Source of the DNA: Pseudomonas viridiflava
GTDB taxonomy: Bacteria > Pseudomonadota > Gammaproteobacteria > Pseudomonadales > Pseudomonadaceae
Direction: 5' to 3'
Length of the DNA stretch: 64,000 nt
NCBI RefSeq assembly: GCF_900601905.1
Contig: NZ_UWFA01000170.1
Span: 401,364 to 465,363, forward strand
In this document: positions 1 through 9,926 of the stretch, piece after piece
Numbering within the stretch: position 1 is the first letter of the stretch
Layout: every line of letters begins with the position of its first letter
Made by a program: the position numbers and the translations under genes
The notes under the pieces: generated by a model
What the model was told of the DNA's origin: nothing
Seen by the model: only the letters and a program-made list of their open reading frames with translations
Databases searched by the model: none

Positions 1-1
1 G

Positions 2-1690
2 CTCAAAGGCCCGGCCTCGATGTTGTACGGCGTGCAGGACCCTGGCGGGATTATCAACGTGGTCACCAAAAAACCGCAGTTGACGGCCGCGCACTCCATT
101 TCGGCGTTTGGCAGCAGTTTTGGCGGCGGGGGCGAGCAGATCGATCTGACGGGCCCGTTGGGTGACAGCGGTCTGGCCTACCGGTTTATCGCCGACAAGC
201 AGAACTACGACTATTGGCGCAATTTCGGCAGCATCGATCAATCGGTGATTGCACCGTCGCTGGCCTGGTATGGCGATGACACGACGGTGTCGGTGGCCTA
301 TGAGCATATGGAGTATTCGGTTCCGTTTGACCGTGGCACGCAAATCAATCCTCAGACCGGCAAGGTGCTGGACATCCCACGCAACCGGCGCCTGGATGAG
401 CCGTTCAACGTGACCACTGGCCGCTCCGATTCCGTCGACCTGCGCATGGAGCATCGCTTCAATGACACCTGGTCGCTGCGTACCGGCTACGGTTACAGCC
501 GCAATTATTACAACGACTATCAATCGCGCTATATGTCAGCCAACTACAACACCGGGGCAGTCACCCGTCGTGGCGACGCGACCCGCGACGCCGTGCAGTT
601 CGCCCATACCGCCACCGTCAACACGCTGGGCAAGCTGTATTGGGGCGACACCCTGCATGAAGTGTTGATTGGCGCCGACTACATGAAAAACGAGCGGGAC
701 CTTGGCGATCTGATCCGCAGCACCCAGCGCGCCGATTTCAATTACAACGCGCCGGTCTATGGCAATGCCGTGCGGCCGAGCACGGTCAGCGCGCCGAACA
801 GTGACCAGAGCGATCACCTGCAGACGCATGCGTTCTTCGTCCAGGACTCGATTCACCTGAGTGACCGATGGATTCTGCAGGGCGGCCTGCGCTATGACGC
901 CTTTGACGAGATCACCGGCAAGGGCCGCCCCTTTGTGGTGGGTGCCGACGTCAAGGACAGCAAGGTGGTGCCACGGGTTGGCCTGGTCTACATGATTCAG
1001 CCGGACTGGTCGCTGTACACCAGTTACACCGAGTCGTTCCGGCCCAACACGTCCATTGCCGCACCGATTGGCGACCTGCCACCGGAAGAAGGCAAGGCTT
1101 ACGAGTTCGGCACCAAGTTCGAGAATGATTCCATCACGGCCACCGTCGCGCTGTTCAACATCAACAAGAAGAACGTGCAGACCAGCGAGACCTGCGGCAC
1201 TGAAACCTGTACCCGGGTCTCTGGTGAGGTCCGCTCCCGAGGTCTTGAGGCGGATGTCACTGGCAAGATCAACGAATACTGGAGTGTCACCGGCAGCTAC
1301 GCTTTCACCGATACCGAAGTACTCAAGGATCCGATTCTTGAGGGTCAGCCGCTCGATGGCGTGTCCAGGCATACCGCTGCACTGTACCTGACTCGCGATT
1401 TCGGCCATGTGGGCATTGGTGATCTGCGCGCCGGTGCCGGTGCACGCTACGCCAGCCGCTGGGGCGTCAACGACGGTACCGGTGTCGAGTATTACTTGCC
1501 GTCTTCAAAAGTGGCCGATGCTTTTGTCAGCTACAAGATGAAGTTCGACAGTCGCGACCTGACCTTGCAGCTGAATCTGAAAAACATGTTTGACGAACGC
1601 TACTACGTTTCCAGCAGCGGCCTGGGTTCCCCTGCAATCGTGATTGGCGAACCGCGCCAGTTGATCGGGCGGGTGAAGCTGGACTTCTGA
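2..1690 (+). CDS. TonB-dependent siderophore receptor, 3' part
   Basis: Outer-membrane receptor that takes up a ferric siderophore using TonB energy. The reading frame is already open at base 2, so the signal peptide and most of the plug lie outside the window; 562 residues are visible. They start in the last plug segment, with the family motif LKGPASMLYG followed by DPGGIINVVTKKP, and continue into a long beta-barrel of alternating aromatic and polar strands. The protein ends in a phenylalanine (GRVKLDF), the usual C-terminal signature for outer-membrane barrel insertion. The plug/barrel junction and the terminal Phe place it in the FhuE/FpvA-like siderophore group, but the ligand cannot be told from this part. 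Confidence 0.93.
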   Translation, partial: LKGPASMLYGVQDPGGIINVVTKKPQLTAAHSISAFGSSFGGGGEQIDLTGPLGDSGLAYRFIADKQNYDYWRNFGSIDQSVIAPSLAWYGDDTTVSVAYEHMEYSVPFDRGTQINPQTGKVLDIPRNRRLDEPFNVTTGRSDSVDLRMEHRFNDTWSLRTGYGYSRNYYNDYQSRYMSANYNTGAVTRRGDATRDAVQFAHTATVNTLGKLYWGDTLHEVLIGADYMKNERDLGDLIRSTQRADFNYNAPVYGNAVRPSTVSAPNSDQSDHLQTHAFFVQDSIHLSDRWILQGGLRYDAFDEITGKGRPFVVGADVKDSKVVPRVGLVYMIQPDWSLYTSYTESFRPNTSIAAPIGDLPPEEGKAYEFGTKFENDSITATVALFNINKKNVQTSETCGTETCTRVSGEVRSRGLEADVTGKINEYWSVTGSYAFTDTEVLKDPILEGQPLDGVSRHTAALYLTRDFGHVGIGDLRAGAGARYASRWGVNDGTGVEYYLPSSKVADAFVSYKMKFDSRDLTLQLNLKNMFDERYYVSSSGLGSPAIVIGEPRQLIGRVKLDF

Positions 1691-1738
1691 CCCGTCAACA
1701 GCTTTGGCTAAGCGCCCATCTCGTTTCGGGCTGGGCTT

Positions 1739-2278
1739 TTACACCATCCTCTTGAGGGTGTTGTCCTTGCGCACGAAGTGGTGCCAGATGGCGGCAATCA
1801 CGTGCAGGCCGATCACGTAGTAAAAGATGCTGCCCAGCAGTTTGTGCAAGTCTTCCAGGCTTTCAGCGAACCGATCAGAAACCGGGAAAGGTGAGGGGAT
1901 CAGCAGCTGAGTGAGCGGGATGGGTAGCGCGCCTTTTTCGATCAGCACGGTGAACAGCCCAAGCAACGGCTGGGCAAATAGAAACGCATAGAGCAGGTAA
2001 TGCGACAACGTTGCTGCCGTGCGTAACAGTCCTTCCAGTGGCGGTGTGATACCGGGAGGCGTGTGGCGCCGCCGCTCGGCGACCCGGAAAAAGGCCAGGG
2101 CCAGAATCAGAAGGCCTACCCAGAAATGGCTCTGGACTACAAACATGCGCAGCTCGGAGCCTTTGCCAAACTCGGAGCGGCTCAAGATCAGGGTATAGGC
2201 GAGTACGATCAGTACCGCCATTAGCCAGTGAAGCCACCGGGCCTTGGAGCTGTAGCGTTCAGGTGTCGGTGAACTCAC
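1739..2278 (-). CDS. cytochrome b561
   Basis: Small inner-membrane di-heme b-type cytochrome of the prokaryotic cytochrome b561 family, which passes electrons between quinol and periplasmic or membrane acceptors. The 179 residues show four hydrophobic helices. Candidate heme-ligand histidines lie in WLHWLMAVLI, in QSHFWVGLL and in the last helix (GLHVIAAIWHH), followed by the common basic C-terminus (KDNTLKRM). The GTG start is preceded by AAAGGA about eight bases upstream. It is convergent with the TonB receptor, with 48 bases between them. The physiological electron partner cannot be inferred from the neighbours. Confidence 0.88.
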   Translation of the reverse strand: MSSPTPERYSSKARWLHWLMAVLIVLAYTLILSRSEFGKGSELRMFVVQSHFWVGLLILALAFFRVAERRRHTPPGITPPLEGLLRTAATLSHYLLYAFLFAQPLLGLFTVLIEKGALPIPLTQLLIPSPFPVSDRFAESLEDLHKLLGSIFYYVIGLHVIAAIWHHFVRKDNTLKRMV

Positions 2279-2929
2279 GGGGCGTTCCTTTGCTGTTCGT
2301 TATAGGGTCCGGCTGCCGATCAAGCAGGTCAAGTCTGTCTGACACCCTGCGGGCTGATTCACTCCAATCCGCGATTGGATTTCGTGAAAATGATGCGCCG
2401 CCTTATTGACGAAGCCTATTCATTTATCCCTAAAGCAAGCGCCGTGCCGAAGTGAATTTGCTCTGCTGATCACGGGCGTGCTTCCGAGCATTCAGCCCGT
2501 GCGGACGTCGCGCAGGTTATTTTCTACCACTGCGTTAAATAAGGTGTGATTAAAATCTGAAACCTGATAGCCAACGGTGATTAATCCGTTTCGCTCAAGG
2601 ATTGACACTTGCCAATATTGGATCCATCTTTGTTAACTCATTCTGAAATGAACACATACAAGAAAGTTGCAAAGCTAACTATTGGTTTTAAGAATGTATC
2701 CAGGCGATGTCGACACTCTTATCCACTAAGAACACTTTTCATTTCGCTCCAACTGCAGCACTACAATTCATTTATATAACATTCCACAGGAGGCTTTATC
2801 GGTCGATGGGAACGCTTTTTTGCGGTACTTCTCTGGATGAGTGCGCATGTGCACTGTGGTCATCTCTTAATGAACCTCCGTTGAGGTTAAGGCATTTACC
2901 ATGGCTCAGCATTGCTGGGGAGAAACCCG
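2279..2929. other. A+T-rich intergenic leader, no supported gene
   Basis: About 650 bases without a credible gene. The part from about 2520 to 2830 is visibly richer in A and T than the flanking genes, which fits a promoter/leader region or an insertion boundary. A short open frame at 2707-3063 overlaps the next gene out of frame and has no protein-like features. The only clear local structure is the 17-bp palindrome at 2363-2379. Confidence 0.5.
2363..2379. promoter_or_regulatory. palindrome TCCAATC-CGC-GATTGGA
   Basis: Perfect 7-bp inverted repeat with a 3-base centre, 85 bases upstream of the cytochrome b561 start on the opposite strand. There is no T tract on either side, so an operator is likelier than a terminator. 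The cognate regulator is unknown. Confidence 0.35.
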
Positions 2930-4069
2930 ATGGAAGGCAAAAAGCTACTGATCGTTGGTGGCGGGGATTTGTGCATGCAGCTTCTCAAACTACTGGTCCC
3001 GACAGGGCTGTTCACCTTCTACATCGCGGGTCGCGATCAAGAGAAACTTACCCGCAGCTGTAACTTCTTTCGGTTAGGCGCTTTGCAGTTAGGCAAGACT
3101 TGTACAATTTATCCGGTGATCATGGATCTATCGGAAGGTAATGTAGAAGAAAATTCTGCGACCTTGTCCAGGATTCGTCCGGATATTGTGTTCAATGCGG
3201 CCTCTTTACACGCATGGCGAACTATTAACCACCCCAGCTGCGATAACTACCCAGCCCTTGATGAGGCTCGTTTCGGACCCTGGCTGCCCATGCAACTGGC
3301 ACCAGCCTATGAACTGATGCGTGCTGTCAAACATGCCGGGATCAGGGTGTTGACCGTCAACGGCGCTTTTCCGGATGTAGTCAATGCGGTGCTTGATAAG
3401 GTCGGGTTACGGCCTGATACGGGCACCGGGGGCGTTGCCAATCTGGTGACAGCGCTCAGGCTGTCGATAGCCCGGCTGGCCATGGCGCCACCGGAAACGG
3501 TTCACGTGAGACTGGTGGCCGAGCAATATTTCGCTCAATACGTGGCGCATGCCGGTTTGCCCCCCGCTATGCCTTATCGGCTCAGTTATGTCGTCGGTGG
3601 ACTGGATTGCACCGGGGAATTCAAGGATGCGCAGATCTTCGGCTCGGTCTGCACGCATTTTCGCAGTCTGGGGGGGATCAACATCAACTTTATCAATGCC
3701 ATCTCGGCGGCTCAGGTCCTGGAGAACCTGCACAACCCGGTCGAAGTCATCACTCATGCACCGGGACCCAATGGGCTGCCGGGCGGTTATCCGGTACGCG
3801 TCGGCCTGGGCCAGGTGTTGCTGGCGCTGCCGTCTGGGGTTTCGCGTGCCGATGCCATCGGCGTCAACCAACTGGGCCTTCGCGAGGACGGAATCGAAAC
3901 GATACGCGCCGACGGCAGCGTGGTATTTGCCTCACCAAACATGGCCGTCATGGAATCGCGGCTGGGTTATTACCTGACCCGCATGCCCCTGGCGGATGTT
4001 CATCAGTGCGCCCATGAGCTGAGCTGCAAATACCAGGAATATGCCCAATCGAGCCGGTTGAGGGCGTGA
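2930..4069 (+). CDS. saccharopine dehydrogenase-like NAD(P)-binding protein
   Basis: A 379-residue oxidoreductase-like protein with an N-terminal Rossmann fold: KKLLIVGGGDLCMQLL, then a second strand ending in FYIAGRDQEKL, the pattern of the saccharopine dehydrogenase NADP-binding domain. The substrate is not known. The start is taken as ATG 2930 because GGGGAG ends seven bases upstream; an in-frame TTG at 2912 lacks such a site. The third glycine of the nucleotide motif is replaced (GGGDLC), which may alter cofactor binding. It stands alone: the upstream leader is A+T-rich and the next gene, 182 bases downstream, is functionally unrelated. Family assignment is fairly safe; lysine metabolism should not be assumed. 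Confidence 0.75.
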   Translation: MEGKKLLIVGGGDLCMQLLKLLVPTGLFTFYIAGRDQEKLTRSCNFFRLGALQLGKTCTIYPVIMDLSEGNVEENSATLSRIRPDIVFNAASLHAWRTINHPSCDNYPALDEARFGPWLPMQLAPAYELMRAVKHAGIRVLTVNGAFPDVVNAVLDKVGLRPDTGTGGVANLVTALRLSIARLAMAPPETVHVRLVAEQYFAQYVAHAGLPPAMPYRLSYVVGGLDCTGEFKDAQIFGSVCTHFRSLGGININFINAISAAQVLENLHNPVEVITHAPGPNGLPGGYPVRVGLGQVLLALPSGVSRADAIGVNQLGLREDGIETIRADGSVVFASPNMAVMESRLGYYLTRMPLADVHQCAHELSCKYQEYAQSSRLRA

Positions 4070-4251
4070 AAACAGGGGTTGACTCAGTCATCAGCAGGGC
4101 GCCGAGGTGAAAGTCACGGAACCTGTGCCACTACCAGCATTCATATGACCTGATTACTCCATTTTGACCTCGCACGTTTTCCCCACCCTGATGGGGCCGC
4201 AGCAGCGAGGCCATGGAGCGACATGGTGTGAACTGGGCTGAGACTTTTTCC

Positions 4252-5169
4252 ATGAGTGATATCCGCATAGGCATTTCCGGCTGGCGTTACGTCCCGTGGC
4301 GGGCAGATTTCTATCCCGAAAAACTGGTTCAGAAAAACGAGCTCAAATTCGCCTCGCGGGCGGTCAACAGCATCGAGATCAACGGTTCGTTCTACTCCCT
4401 GCAATCCCCTGAACTCTACGCCCGCTGGGCTGCCGAGACCCCTGATGACTTTGTTTTCAGCGTCAAAGGCCCGCGTTTCATCACCCATGTGCGGCGTCTG
4501 AACGAGGTCGAGAAGCCCGTGGCCAACTTCTTCGCGTCGGGGATTTTCCAGTTGGGACGCAAGCTGGGGCCGATCCTTTGGCAATTCCCGCCCAGCTTCA
4601 GGTTTGATGAGCAAAAGTTCGCGCACTTCCTGAGCTTGCTACCCCAGAACATGAAGCAGGCCAGGGCGTGTGCGCAGTCCTGCGATGAGCGCATGCAAAA
4701 GCCCGGCTATCTGGATATGCCCAAGACTGGCAAGGTTCGGCATGCGGTGGAAATCCGTCATGAGAGTTTTTGCGTGCCCGAATTTGTTGCTTTACTGCGC
4801 AAATACAAGGTGGCGCTGGTGGTTGCCGACACCGCGGGTAAATGGCCCTATGTCGAGGACCTGACCAGCGACTTCGTCTACCTGCGCCTGCATGGCGACA
4901 AAAAGCTCTATGCCAGCGGCTACAGCGATGCGGCTCTCAAGCGTTGGGGCGATCGAATCGAGGCCTGGCACAAGGGGTCTCAGCCTGCTGACGCACATCT
5001 GATCGTCAAACAGAAAGCACCGCGTAACAAATCCCGCGACATTTTTTGCTATTTCGATAACGACATCAAAGTCCGGGCGCCCTATGACGCCCGTCAGCTA
5101 TTGGAGCGTTTTGACCTGGCCAAGGCGCTTGAAGTCGCGCCTGGCGACCTGCAAGGAGTTGAGTTTTGA
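4252..5169 (+). CDS. DUF72 (YecE family) protein
   Basis: A 305-residue member of the DUF72/YecE family, a TIM-barrel-like fold of unknown activity. The family signature is present at the N-terminus ([10 protein letters not shown]), followed by [32 protein letters not shown] and, near the C-terminus, [10 protein letters not shown] and CYFDNDIK. The start at ATG 4252 aligns with the family; an in-frame ATG at 4213 would add 13 atypical residues. Its stop overlaps the start of the following YbhP-like gene (TTGA), so it is translationally coupled to the ybhP-clsB-ybhN-like genes and probably heads that operon. Confidence 0.85.
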   Translation: MSDIRIGISGWRYVPWRADFYPEKLVQKNELKFASRAVNSIEINGSFYSLQSPELYARWAAETPDDFVFSVKGPRFITHVRRLNEVEKPVANFFASGIFQLGRKLGPILWQFPPSFRFDEQKFAHFLSLLPQNMKQARACAQSCDERMQKPGYLDMPKTGKVRHAVEIRHESFCVPEFVALLRKYKVALVVADTAGKWPYVEDLTSDFVYLRLHGDKKLYASGYSDAALKRWGDRIEAWHKGSQPADAHLIVKQKAPRNKSRDIFCYFDNDIKVRAPYDARQLLERFDLAKALEVAPGDLQGVEF

Positions 5170-5951
5170 CCACTGCTACCGCGCCGATGGGCGTGAGAAC
5201 GGCCACTGCGGCAAGGATTTCCCTGAATGTCCTGACCATGAACATGCACATGGGCTTTGGCTTCTTCAACCGGCGCTTCATCCTGCCGGAGCTGCGTGAT
5301 GCAGTACGCAACGTTTCGGCGGACATCGTGTTCCTGCAGGAAGTCCACGGCGAACATCAGAACCACGCGCAGCGGGTCAAGGGCTGGCCGACGACCTCGC
5401 AGTACGAGTTTCTCGCCGACAGCATGTGGAACGACTTTGCCTATGGTCGCAACGCGGTCTATCCCCACGGCCATCATGGCAACGCGCTGCTGTCCAAGTA
5501 CCCGATCATCAGCCACGAAAACCTCGACATTTCGATTCACGGCACCGAGCAGCGCGGGCTGCTGCATTGCGTACTGGAGGTACCGCATTTTGGTCAGGTG
5601 CATGCCATCTGCGTGCACTTGGGTTTACGCGAAAGCCATCGCCGCCAGCAGTTGAAGTTGCTGGCCGAGCTACTGGCGCGTTTGCCCGAGTCGGCGCCGG
5701 TGATTGTCGCCGGGGACTTCAATGACTGGCGCCAGCGGGCCGATGCATTGCTGGCCGGAACCGGGCTGCATGAAGTGTTCGTCGACCGTTTCGGCGCGCC
5801 GGCAAAAAGCTTTCCAGCACGCTGGCCGCTGCTGTGTCTGGACCGAATTTACGTACGCAACGCAACGACCGACCGGCCCAAAGTGTTGTCCAACCGGCCA
5901 TGGTCACACCTTTCAGACCATGCACCCCTGGCAGTTGAGGTGACCTTATGA
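5166..5951 (+). CDS. endonuclease/exonuclease/phosphatase family protein (YbhP-like)
   Basis: A 261-residue metal-dependent phosphoesterase of the EEP superfamily. All the core motifs are visible: NMHMGFG near the N-terminus, FLQEVHGEH with the metal-binding Glu, [16 protein letters not shown] with the catalytic Asp-Asn, and the terminal [10 protein letters not shown] with the Asp-His pair. The start is a TTG at 5166 that overlaps the upstream stop, with AAGGAG seven bases before it. In E. coli the homolog YbhP is encoded beside clsB (ybhO) and ybhN. The same gene trio occurs here, which suggests a role in membrane-lipid or phosphodiester metabolism; no direct substrate is known. Confidence 0.85.
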   Translation: MTTATAPMGVRTATAARISLNVLTMNMHMGFGFFNRRFILPELRDAVRNVSADIVFLQEVHGEHQNHAQRVKGWPTTSQYEFLADSMWNDFAYGRNAVYPHGHHGNALLSKYPIISHENLDISIHGTEQRGLLHCVLEVPHFGQVHAICVHLGLRESHRRQQLKLLAELLARLPESAPVIVAGDFNDWRQRADALLAGTGLHEVFVDRFGAPAKSFPARWPLLCLDRIYVRNATTDRPKVLSNRPWSHLSDHAPLAVEVTL

Positions 5952-7231
5952 ATGATCAGATCAAAAGCCCCGGGCAATGGCGAGAGGGCAATTCCGTCGA
6001 GTTGCTGATTAACGGCGAGGATTACTTCAGCCGCGTGTTCGAGTGCATCCGCGCCGCGCGCAAGGAAGTGCTCATCGAAACCTTCATCATCTTTGAAGAC
6101 CGGGTGGGCGAGGCCCTGCAGCAGGCACTGATCCATGCGGCGAGTAACGGCGTGCGCGTGGTGGTCACGGTCGATGATTACGGCACCAGCGACCTCAGCT
6201 CCTCGTTTGTCGCCAGGATGCTGGCGGCCGGTGTGCATATTCAGCTGTTCGACCCGCGCCCCCGCCTGATGGGCATGCGCACCAACCTGTTCCGCCGCCT
6301 GCATCGCAAGGTCGTGGTGGTGGATGGCGAGCTGGCGTTTATCGGTGGCATCAACTACAGCGTCGACCACATGAGTGACACGGGAGTGACCGCCAAGCAG
6401 GATTACGCTGTGCTGGTGCATGGGCCGATCGTCGCTGACATCCATCGCTCCAGCATGCGTTTGCTGAGTGACGACGTGCGGGCCAAATTTCCGGCACTGC
6501 GGGTTGAAACCCATCATGCCGGGAGTGCCCGGATGCTGTTGTGCGAGCGCGATAACGGCGAACACACCACTGACATTGAAGAGCAGTATCTGCAGGCGAT
6601 CCGCAACGCGACGCAGCGGATCACCATCGCCAACGCGTACTTTTTCCCCAGCTATCGTTTCCTGCGCGAGTTGCGTAACGCGGCCCGGCGTGGAGTAAAG
6701 GTCACACTGATCCTCCAGGGCCAGCCGGACATGCCGTTTGTCCGGGTATGCTCGCGGCTGACTTACACCTACCTGCTGCGCGACGGGGTGGTGATCCACG
6801 AATACACGCAGCGCGCCTTGCACGGCAAAGTCGCGCTGATCGACCGCGAATGGTCCACCGTGGGCTCCAGCAACCTCGATCCGTTGAGCCTGGCGTTGAA
6901 CCTTGAGGTCAACCTGTTCATCCGTGACCAGCAGCTCAACCAGCACCTGCACGAGCACTTGCGTGATCTGGCGGCAACCCACAGCAAGCAGATCAGCCTC
7001 AAGGGTGCTGCACGCGGCCAGTGGTGGCGTGCGCCGATGATCTTCCTGAGTTTTCACTTCCTGCGTCATTTTCCGGCCATCGCCGGGCTGTTCCCGGCGC
7101 ACGGCATGCGCCTCAAACCGCTGCGCAGTACTGACGTCATCCCAGAGGCCAGCGTCGTGGAGCGCGAACACAGCAGCGTCACTCAGGACCTGCAAGCCAG
7201 CCTGCAATCGGATCGGGAGAAGTCGTTATGA
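5948..7231 (+). CDS. clsB: cardiolipin synthase B-type phospholipase D protein
   Basis: A 427-residue phospholipase D superfamily enzyme that makes cardiolipin from phosphatidylglycerol and a second phospholipid at the inner membrane. Both HKD catalytic motifs are intact: HRKVVVVD at residues 119-126, followed by GGINY, and HGKVALID at residues 292-299, followed by GSSNLDP. There are no N-terminal transmembrane helices, as in ClsB rather than ClsA. The start overlaps the previous stop (ATGA), and its own stop overlaps the next start in the same way, so the trio is a tightly coupled operon matching E. coli ybhP-clsB-ybhN. Confidence 0.9.
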   Translation: MNDQIKSPGQWREGNSVELLINGEDYFSRVFECIRAARKEVLIETFIIFEDRVGEALQQALIHAASNGVRVVVTVDDYGTSDLSSSFVARMLAAGVHIQLFDPRPRLMGMRTNLFRRLHRKVVVVDGELAFIGGINYSVDHMSDTGVTAKQDYAVLVHGPIVADIHRSSMRLLSDDVRAKFPALRVETHHAGSARMLLCERDNGEHTTDIEEQYLQAIRNATQRITIANAYFFPSYRFLRELRNAARRGVKVTLILQGQPDMPFVRVCSRLTYTYLLRDGVVIHEYTQRALHGKVALIDREWSTVGSSNLDPLSLALNLEVNLFIRDQQLNQHLHEHLRDLAATHSKQISLKGAARGQWWRAPMIFLSFHFLRHFPAIAGLFPAHGMRLKPLRSTDVIPEASVVEREHSSVTQDLQASLQSDREKSL

Positions 7232-8217
7232 GTCAGGCTTATGAGGCGGCTTCTGACAAGCCGAGTAACAAGACCTCCAACAAGTGGAAGTGGGCCAAGC
7301 GCGCCTTCAACCTGTTCTTCTTTATTGCAGTGCCGGTGCTGCTGTTTCTGTTGGTCAAGAATCTCGACTGGGAGGAAGTGAAAAAGGCGCTGCAATCTTA
7401 CAAGCTGAGCACGCTGGCAATTGGCGTGGTCATCGCCTTGTGCAGTTACCTGACGTACTGCTGTTTTGATGTGCTCGCCCGGTTCTATACCGGCCACAAG
7501 CTGGCGATCAAGCAGATCGTGCCGGTGGCGTTCGTCTGTTATGCGTTCAACCTCAACCTCAGTTCCTGGGTGGGCGGCATCGCCTTGCGTTATCGGCTGT
7601 ATTCGCGCCTGGGGCTGGACGTGCCGACCATCACGCGCATCCTCAGCCTGAGTCTGATCACCAACTGGTTGGGCTACATGCTGCTGGCCGGATTTGTGTT
7701 CGTCATGGGTTTCCTGGAATTGCCCAAGGAGTGGGCGGTGGGCACGACATCGCTGCGCTTGATTGGCGGGCTGTTGTTGCTGCTGTCGTCGGCATATTTA
7801 CTGGCGTGTCGATTCTCCACGCGTCGTTCGTGGACGATCCGCGATCAGGAAATCACCTTGCCATCGCTCAAGCAGGCGCTGCTGCAAGCGAGCCTGGGTG
7901 CACTGAACTGGTCGTTGATGGCGCTGGTGATTTACACCCTGCTGCCGGACAAAGCGTTTTACCCGGCAATCCTGGGCGTGTTGCTGATCAGCAGCATTGC
8001 GGGAGTGATCACCCATATTCCGGCGGGGTTGGGGGTGCTGGAAACCGTCTTCATGACGTTGCTGCAGGATGAGTTTTCCAAGGGCACCCTGCTGGCGGCC
8101 CTGATTGGTTACCGGGCGATTTATTTCCTGCTGCCGCTGACGATCGCGCTGGTGGTCTATCTGGTGCTGGAAAAGCGCAGCAAAAAGATGGGGGAGAAGA
8201 ATCAGGCGGCGGGTTAG
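7228..8217 (+). CDS. YbhN/LPG-synthase-like integral membrane protein (UPF0104)
   Basis: A 329-residue inner-membrane protein with about eight hydrophobic segments, related to the flippase half of lysylphosphatidylglycerol synthase (UPF0104/YbhN). Characteristic stretches are NLNLSSWVGGIALRYRLYSR and THIPAGLGVLE, both conserved in this fold. There is no aminoacyl-transferase domain, so lipid lysylation is not expected; lipid movement across the membrane is a reasonable inference from the family. The ATG overlaps the clsB stop. It is the last gene of the operon and is followed by a REPIN. Confidence 0.85.
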   Translation: MSQAYEAASDKPSNKTSNKWKWAKRAFNLFFFIAVPVLLFLLVKNLDWEEVKKALQSYKLSTLAIGVVIALCSYLTYCCFDVLARFYTGHKLAIKQIVPVAFVCYAFNLNLSSWVGGIALRYRLYSRLGLDVPTITRILSLSLITNWLGYMLLAGFVFVMGFLELPKEWAVGTTSLRLIGGLLLLLSSAYLLACRFSTRRSWTIRDQEITLPSLKQALLQASLGALNWSLMALVIYTLLPDKAFYPAILGVLLISSIAGVITHIPAGLGVLETVFMTLLQDEFSKGTLLAALIGYRAIYFLLPLTIALVVYLVLEKRSKKMGEKNQAAG

Positions 8218-8280
8218 GCAGGTTGCTGCAAGGCGCCTTGCCTGAAGCACCGCCAGTATCGTATCGGCGACCCCGCGTAC

Positions 8281-8361
8281 GAGCGGCTTTAGCCGAGAGC
8301 GATGACCGCGTCGATGTAAACCCTGCGCCATACAACAGGGTCTTCGCGGCTAAAGCCGCTC
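8281..8361. repeat. REPIN (inverted REP pair, GGCTTTAGCC type)
   Basis: Left arm GAGCGGCTTTAGCCG at 8281-8295 and right arm GCGGCTAAAGCCGCTC at 8346-8361, each itself an imperfect palindrome, with about 50 bases between. The same core recurs at 26916, 34982, 54801 and 58578. Confidence 0.8.
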
Positions 8362-8382
8362 CGACGACAGGGTTGGCGCTTG

Positions 8383-9699
8383 CTACCGGGCTGACTCTTG
8401 GGCAAACATCCGTACCGCATTCACTGCATTGTTGGTGCCCTCGCTGATTTTCACGATCACCGAGCCCGCCTGATCTGCCAGGTCTACGCCCTTGCTGGCG
8501 TTGCTGCGTGTGGCGTCCATGCTGATGATGGCCTGCTGGGTTTCGGTCTGGATCACGCCGATCATGTCTGAAATCTCGGCGGTCGAGCGGCTGGTGCGGC
8601 CCGCCAGTTGCCGCACCTCGTCAGCAACCACCGCGAAACCACGTCCCTGATCCCCGGCCCTGGCCGCTTCGATGGCTGCGTTCAGCGCCAGCAGGTTGGT
8701 CTGTTCGGCGATGCTGCGGATCGTGTTGACGATGGTGGTGATCTGCTCGGAACGCTCGCCCAACTGCGCGATGATCCGCGACGAGTCGTCGATGCTTGAT
8801 GAGATCTGTCGCATTTCGCTGGCGGCTTGATGGATGACCTGTGTGCCTTGCACGGCGACTTTCTGAGTTTCAACCGAGATATGGTAAGCCTGCGCCGCAC
8901 TCTGGGCGTCGCGTTCGTGGCGTTCAATGCGCGCGGTGATATCGGAGGCGAATTTCACCACCTTGAACAGCTTGCCGTTGGCGTCGTAGACCGGGTTGTA
9001 GCTGGCTTCGAGCCACAGGGTATTGCCGTGGCGCCCGACGCGCTTGAACTGACCGCTGAAAAACTCACCTTTGTTCAGGCGGCGCCAGAAGTCGGCGTAC
9101 TCGGTACTGTTTACCAGCTCCGGCGGGCACAGAATGCTGTGGTTCTTGCCAATGATTTCGTTCGCGCCGTAACCCAGCAGACGGATGAGGTTGTCATTGG
9201 CGCAGAGGATGCGTCCCTCGAGATCAAACTCGATCACCGCCATGGCGCGGTCCAGGGCGGTAAGTTTATTCTTTGCTTCGTTTTCGGCTTCGACTCGTGC
9301 GGTGACATCGGTCGCGTATTTCACGATCCTGGATATCTTTCCGGTCGAATCCTTGACCGGGTTGTAACTGGCTTCCAGCCAGACTCGCTGGCCTGTTGCA
9401 GTCAAACGCAAAAACGTGGCGCAAACGAACTCTCCGGCACGCAGGCGTGTCCATAGCTGGCTGTATTCAGCGCTACGGGTCATTTCAGCCGGGCAGAACA
9501 GGGTGTGTGGTTTGCCAATCACGTCTTCGGGGCGATAGCCCATGGTCTTGGCAAAATTTTCGTTGGCGCTGAGTACGGTGCCCTGCAGGTCGAATTCAAT
9601 GACCGCCATCGAGCGATCGATAGCGCGCAACAGGCCGGCCTGTTGATCAATGATGGTTTGCAGCGCGAGCAGTTCTTTTTTATGGGTAGTGAAGAGCAT
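8383..9699 (-). CDS. PAS-PAS methyl-accepting chemotaxis protein (BdlA-like)
   Basis: A 438-residue soluble chemoreceptor with no transmembrane helix. Two near-duplicate PAS domains (each beginning [13 protein letters not shown] or [13 protein letters not shown] and ending with a YNPV...ITARIE-type PAC segment) precede a short MCP signalling hairpin with the canonical tip [20 protein letters not shown]. This layout matches BdlA of P. aeruginosa, which couples redox or nutrient sensing to biofilm dispersal, and Aer-2-like receptors. The start at ATG 9699 gives an [14 protein letters not shown]-terminus typical of the group; an in-frame ATG at 9757-9759 would add 20 residues but its GGAGG lies too close. 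It is divergent from the Gfo/Idh/MocA gene. Confidence 0.88.
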   Translation of the reverse strand: MLFTTHKKELLALQTIIDQQAGLLRAIDRSMAVIEFDLQGTVLSANENFAKTMGYRPEDVIGKPHTLFCPAEMTRSAEYSQLWTRLRAGEFVCATFLRLTATGQRVWLEASYNPVKDSTGKISRIVKYATDVTARVEAENEAKNKLTALDRAMAVIEFDLEGRILCANDNLIRLLGYGANEIIGKNHSILCPPELVNSTEYADFWRRLNKGEFFSGQFKRVGRHGNTLWLEASYNPVYDANGKLFKVVKFASDITARIERHERDAQSAAQAYHISVETQKVAVQGTQVIHQAASEMRQISSSIDDSSRIIAQLGERSEQITTIVNTIRSIAEQTNLLALNAAIEAARAGDQGRGFAVVADEVRQLAGRTSRSTAEISDMIGVIQTETQQAIISMDATRSNASKGVDLADQAGSVIVKISEGTNNAVNAVRMFAQESAR

Positions 9700-9811
9700 G
9701 ATGGTTGGCTCGGTAAGGGCAGCATCGGTTCCCGATCCATGGCCAACAGGGGATGACATCCCTCCAGCGCGTCCATATGCGACAGGGCCATCATATGGGC
9801 ATTACCAAACC

Positions 9812-9850
9812 TGTACAACTACTTGTACATAAGTTTATTTTTGTACAAGT
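9812..9850. promoter_or_regulatory. triple TGTACAA operator-like array
   Basis: TGTACAA-CTAC-TTGTACA at 9812-9829 is a perfect 7-bp inverted repeat. A further TTGTACAAGT follows at 9841-9850, and ACTTGTACA (9821-9829) with TGTACAAGT (9842-9850) forms a second, 9-bp inverted pair. The array lies between the divergent chemoreceptor and oxidoreductase genes, 77 bases before the latter's start. Candidate binding site of an unlinked dimeric repressor. Confidence 0.5.
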
Positions 9851-9926
9851 AAATGGAACGAATTCGCAAATGGCGGGCCTTTAACACCTTGGCCTGGAAT
9901 TGACTCGACCTTATAAAGGAGGACAC

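Noticed and set aside
1714..1740. Possible terminator after the first receptor gene (GCCCA...TGGGC, TTTT)
   Set aside because: Stem of only 5 bp with a 13-base loop; too weak to call.
5849..7207. 452-codon antisense frame over clsB
   Set aside because: Shadow of clsB; no protein-like motif, and clsB has both HKD sites intact.
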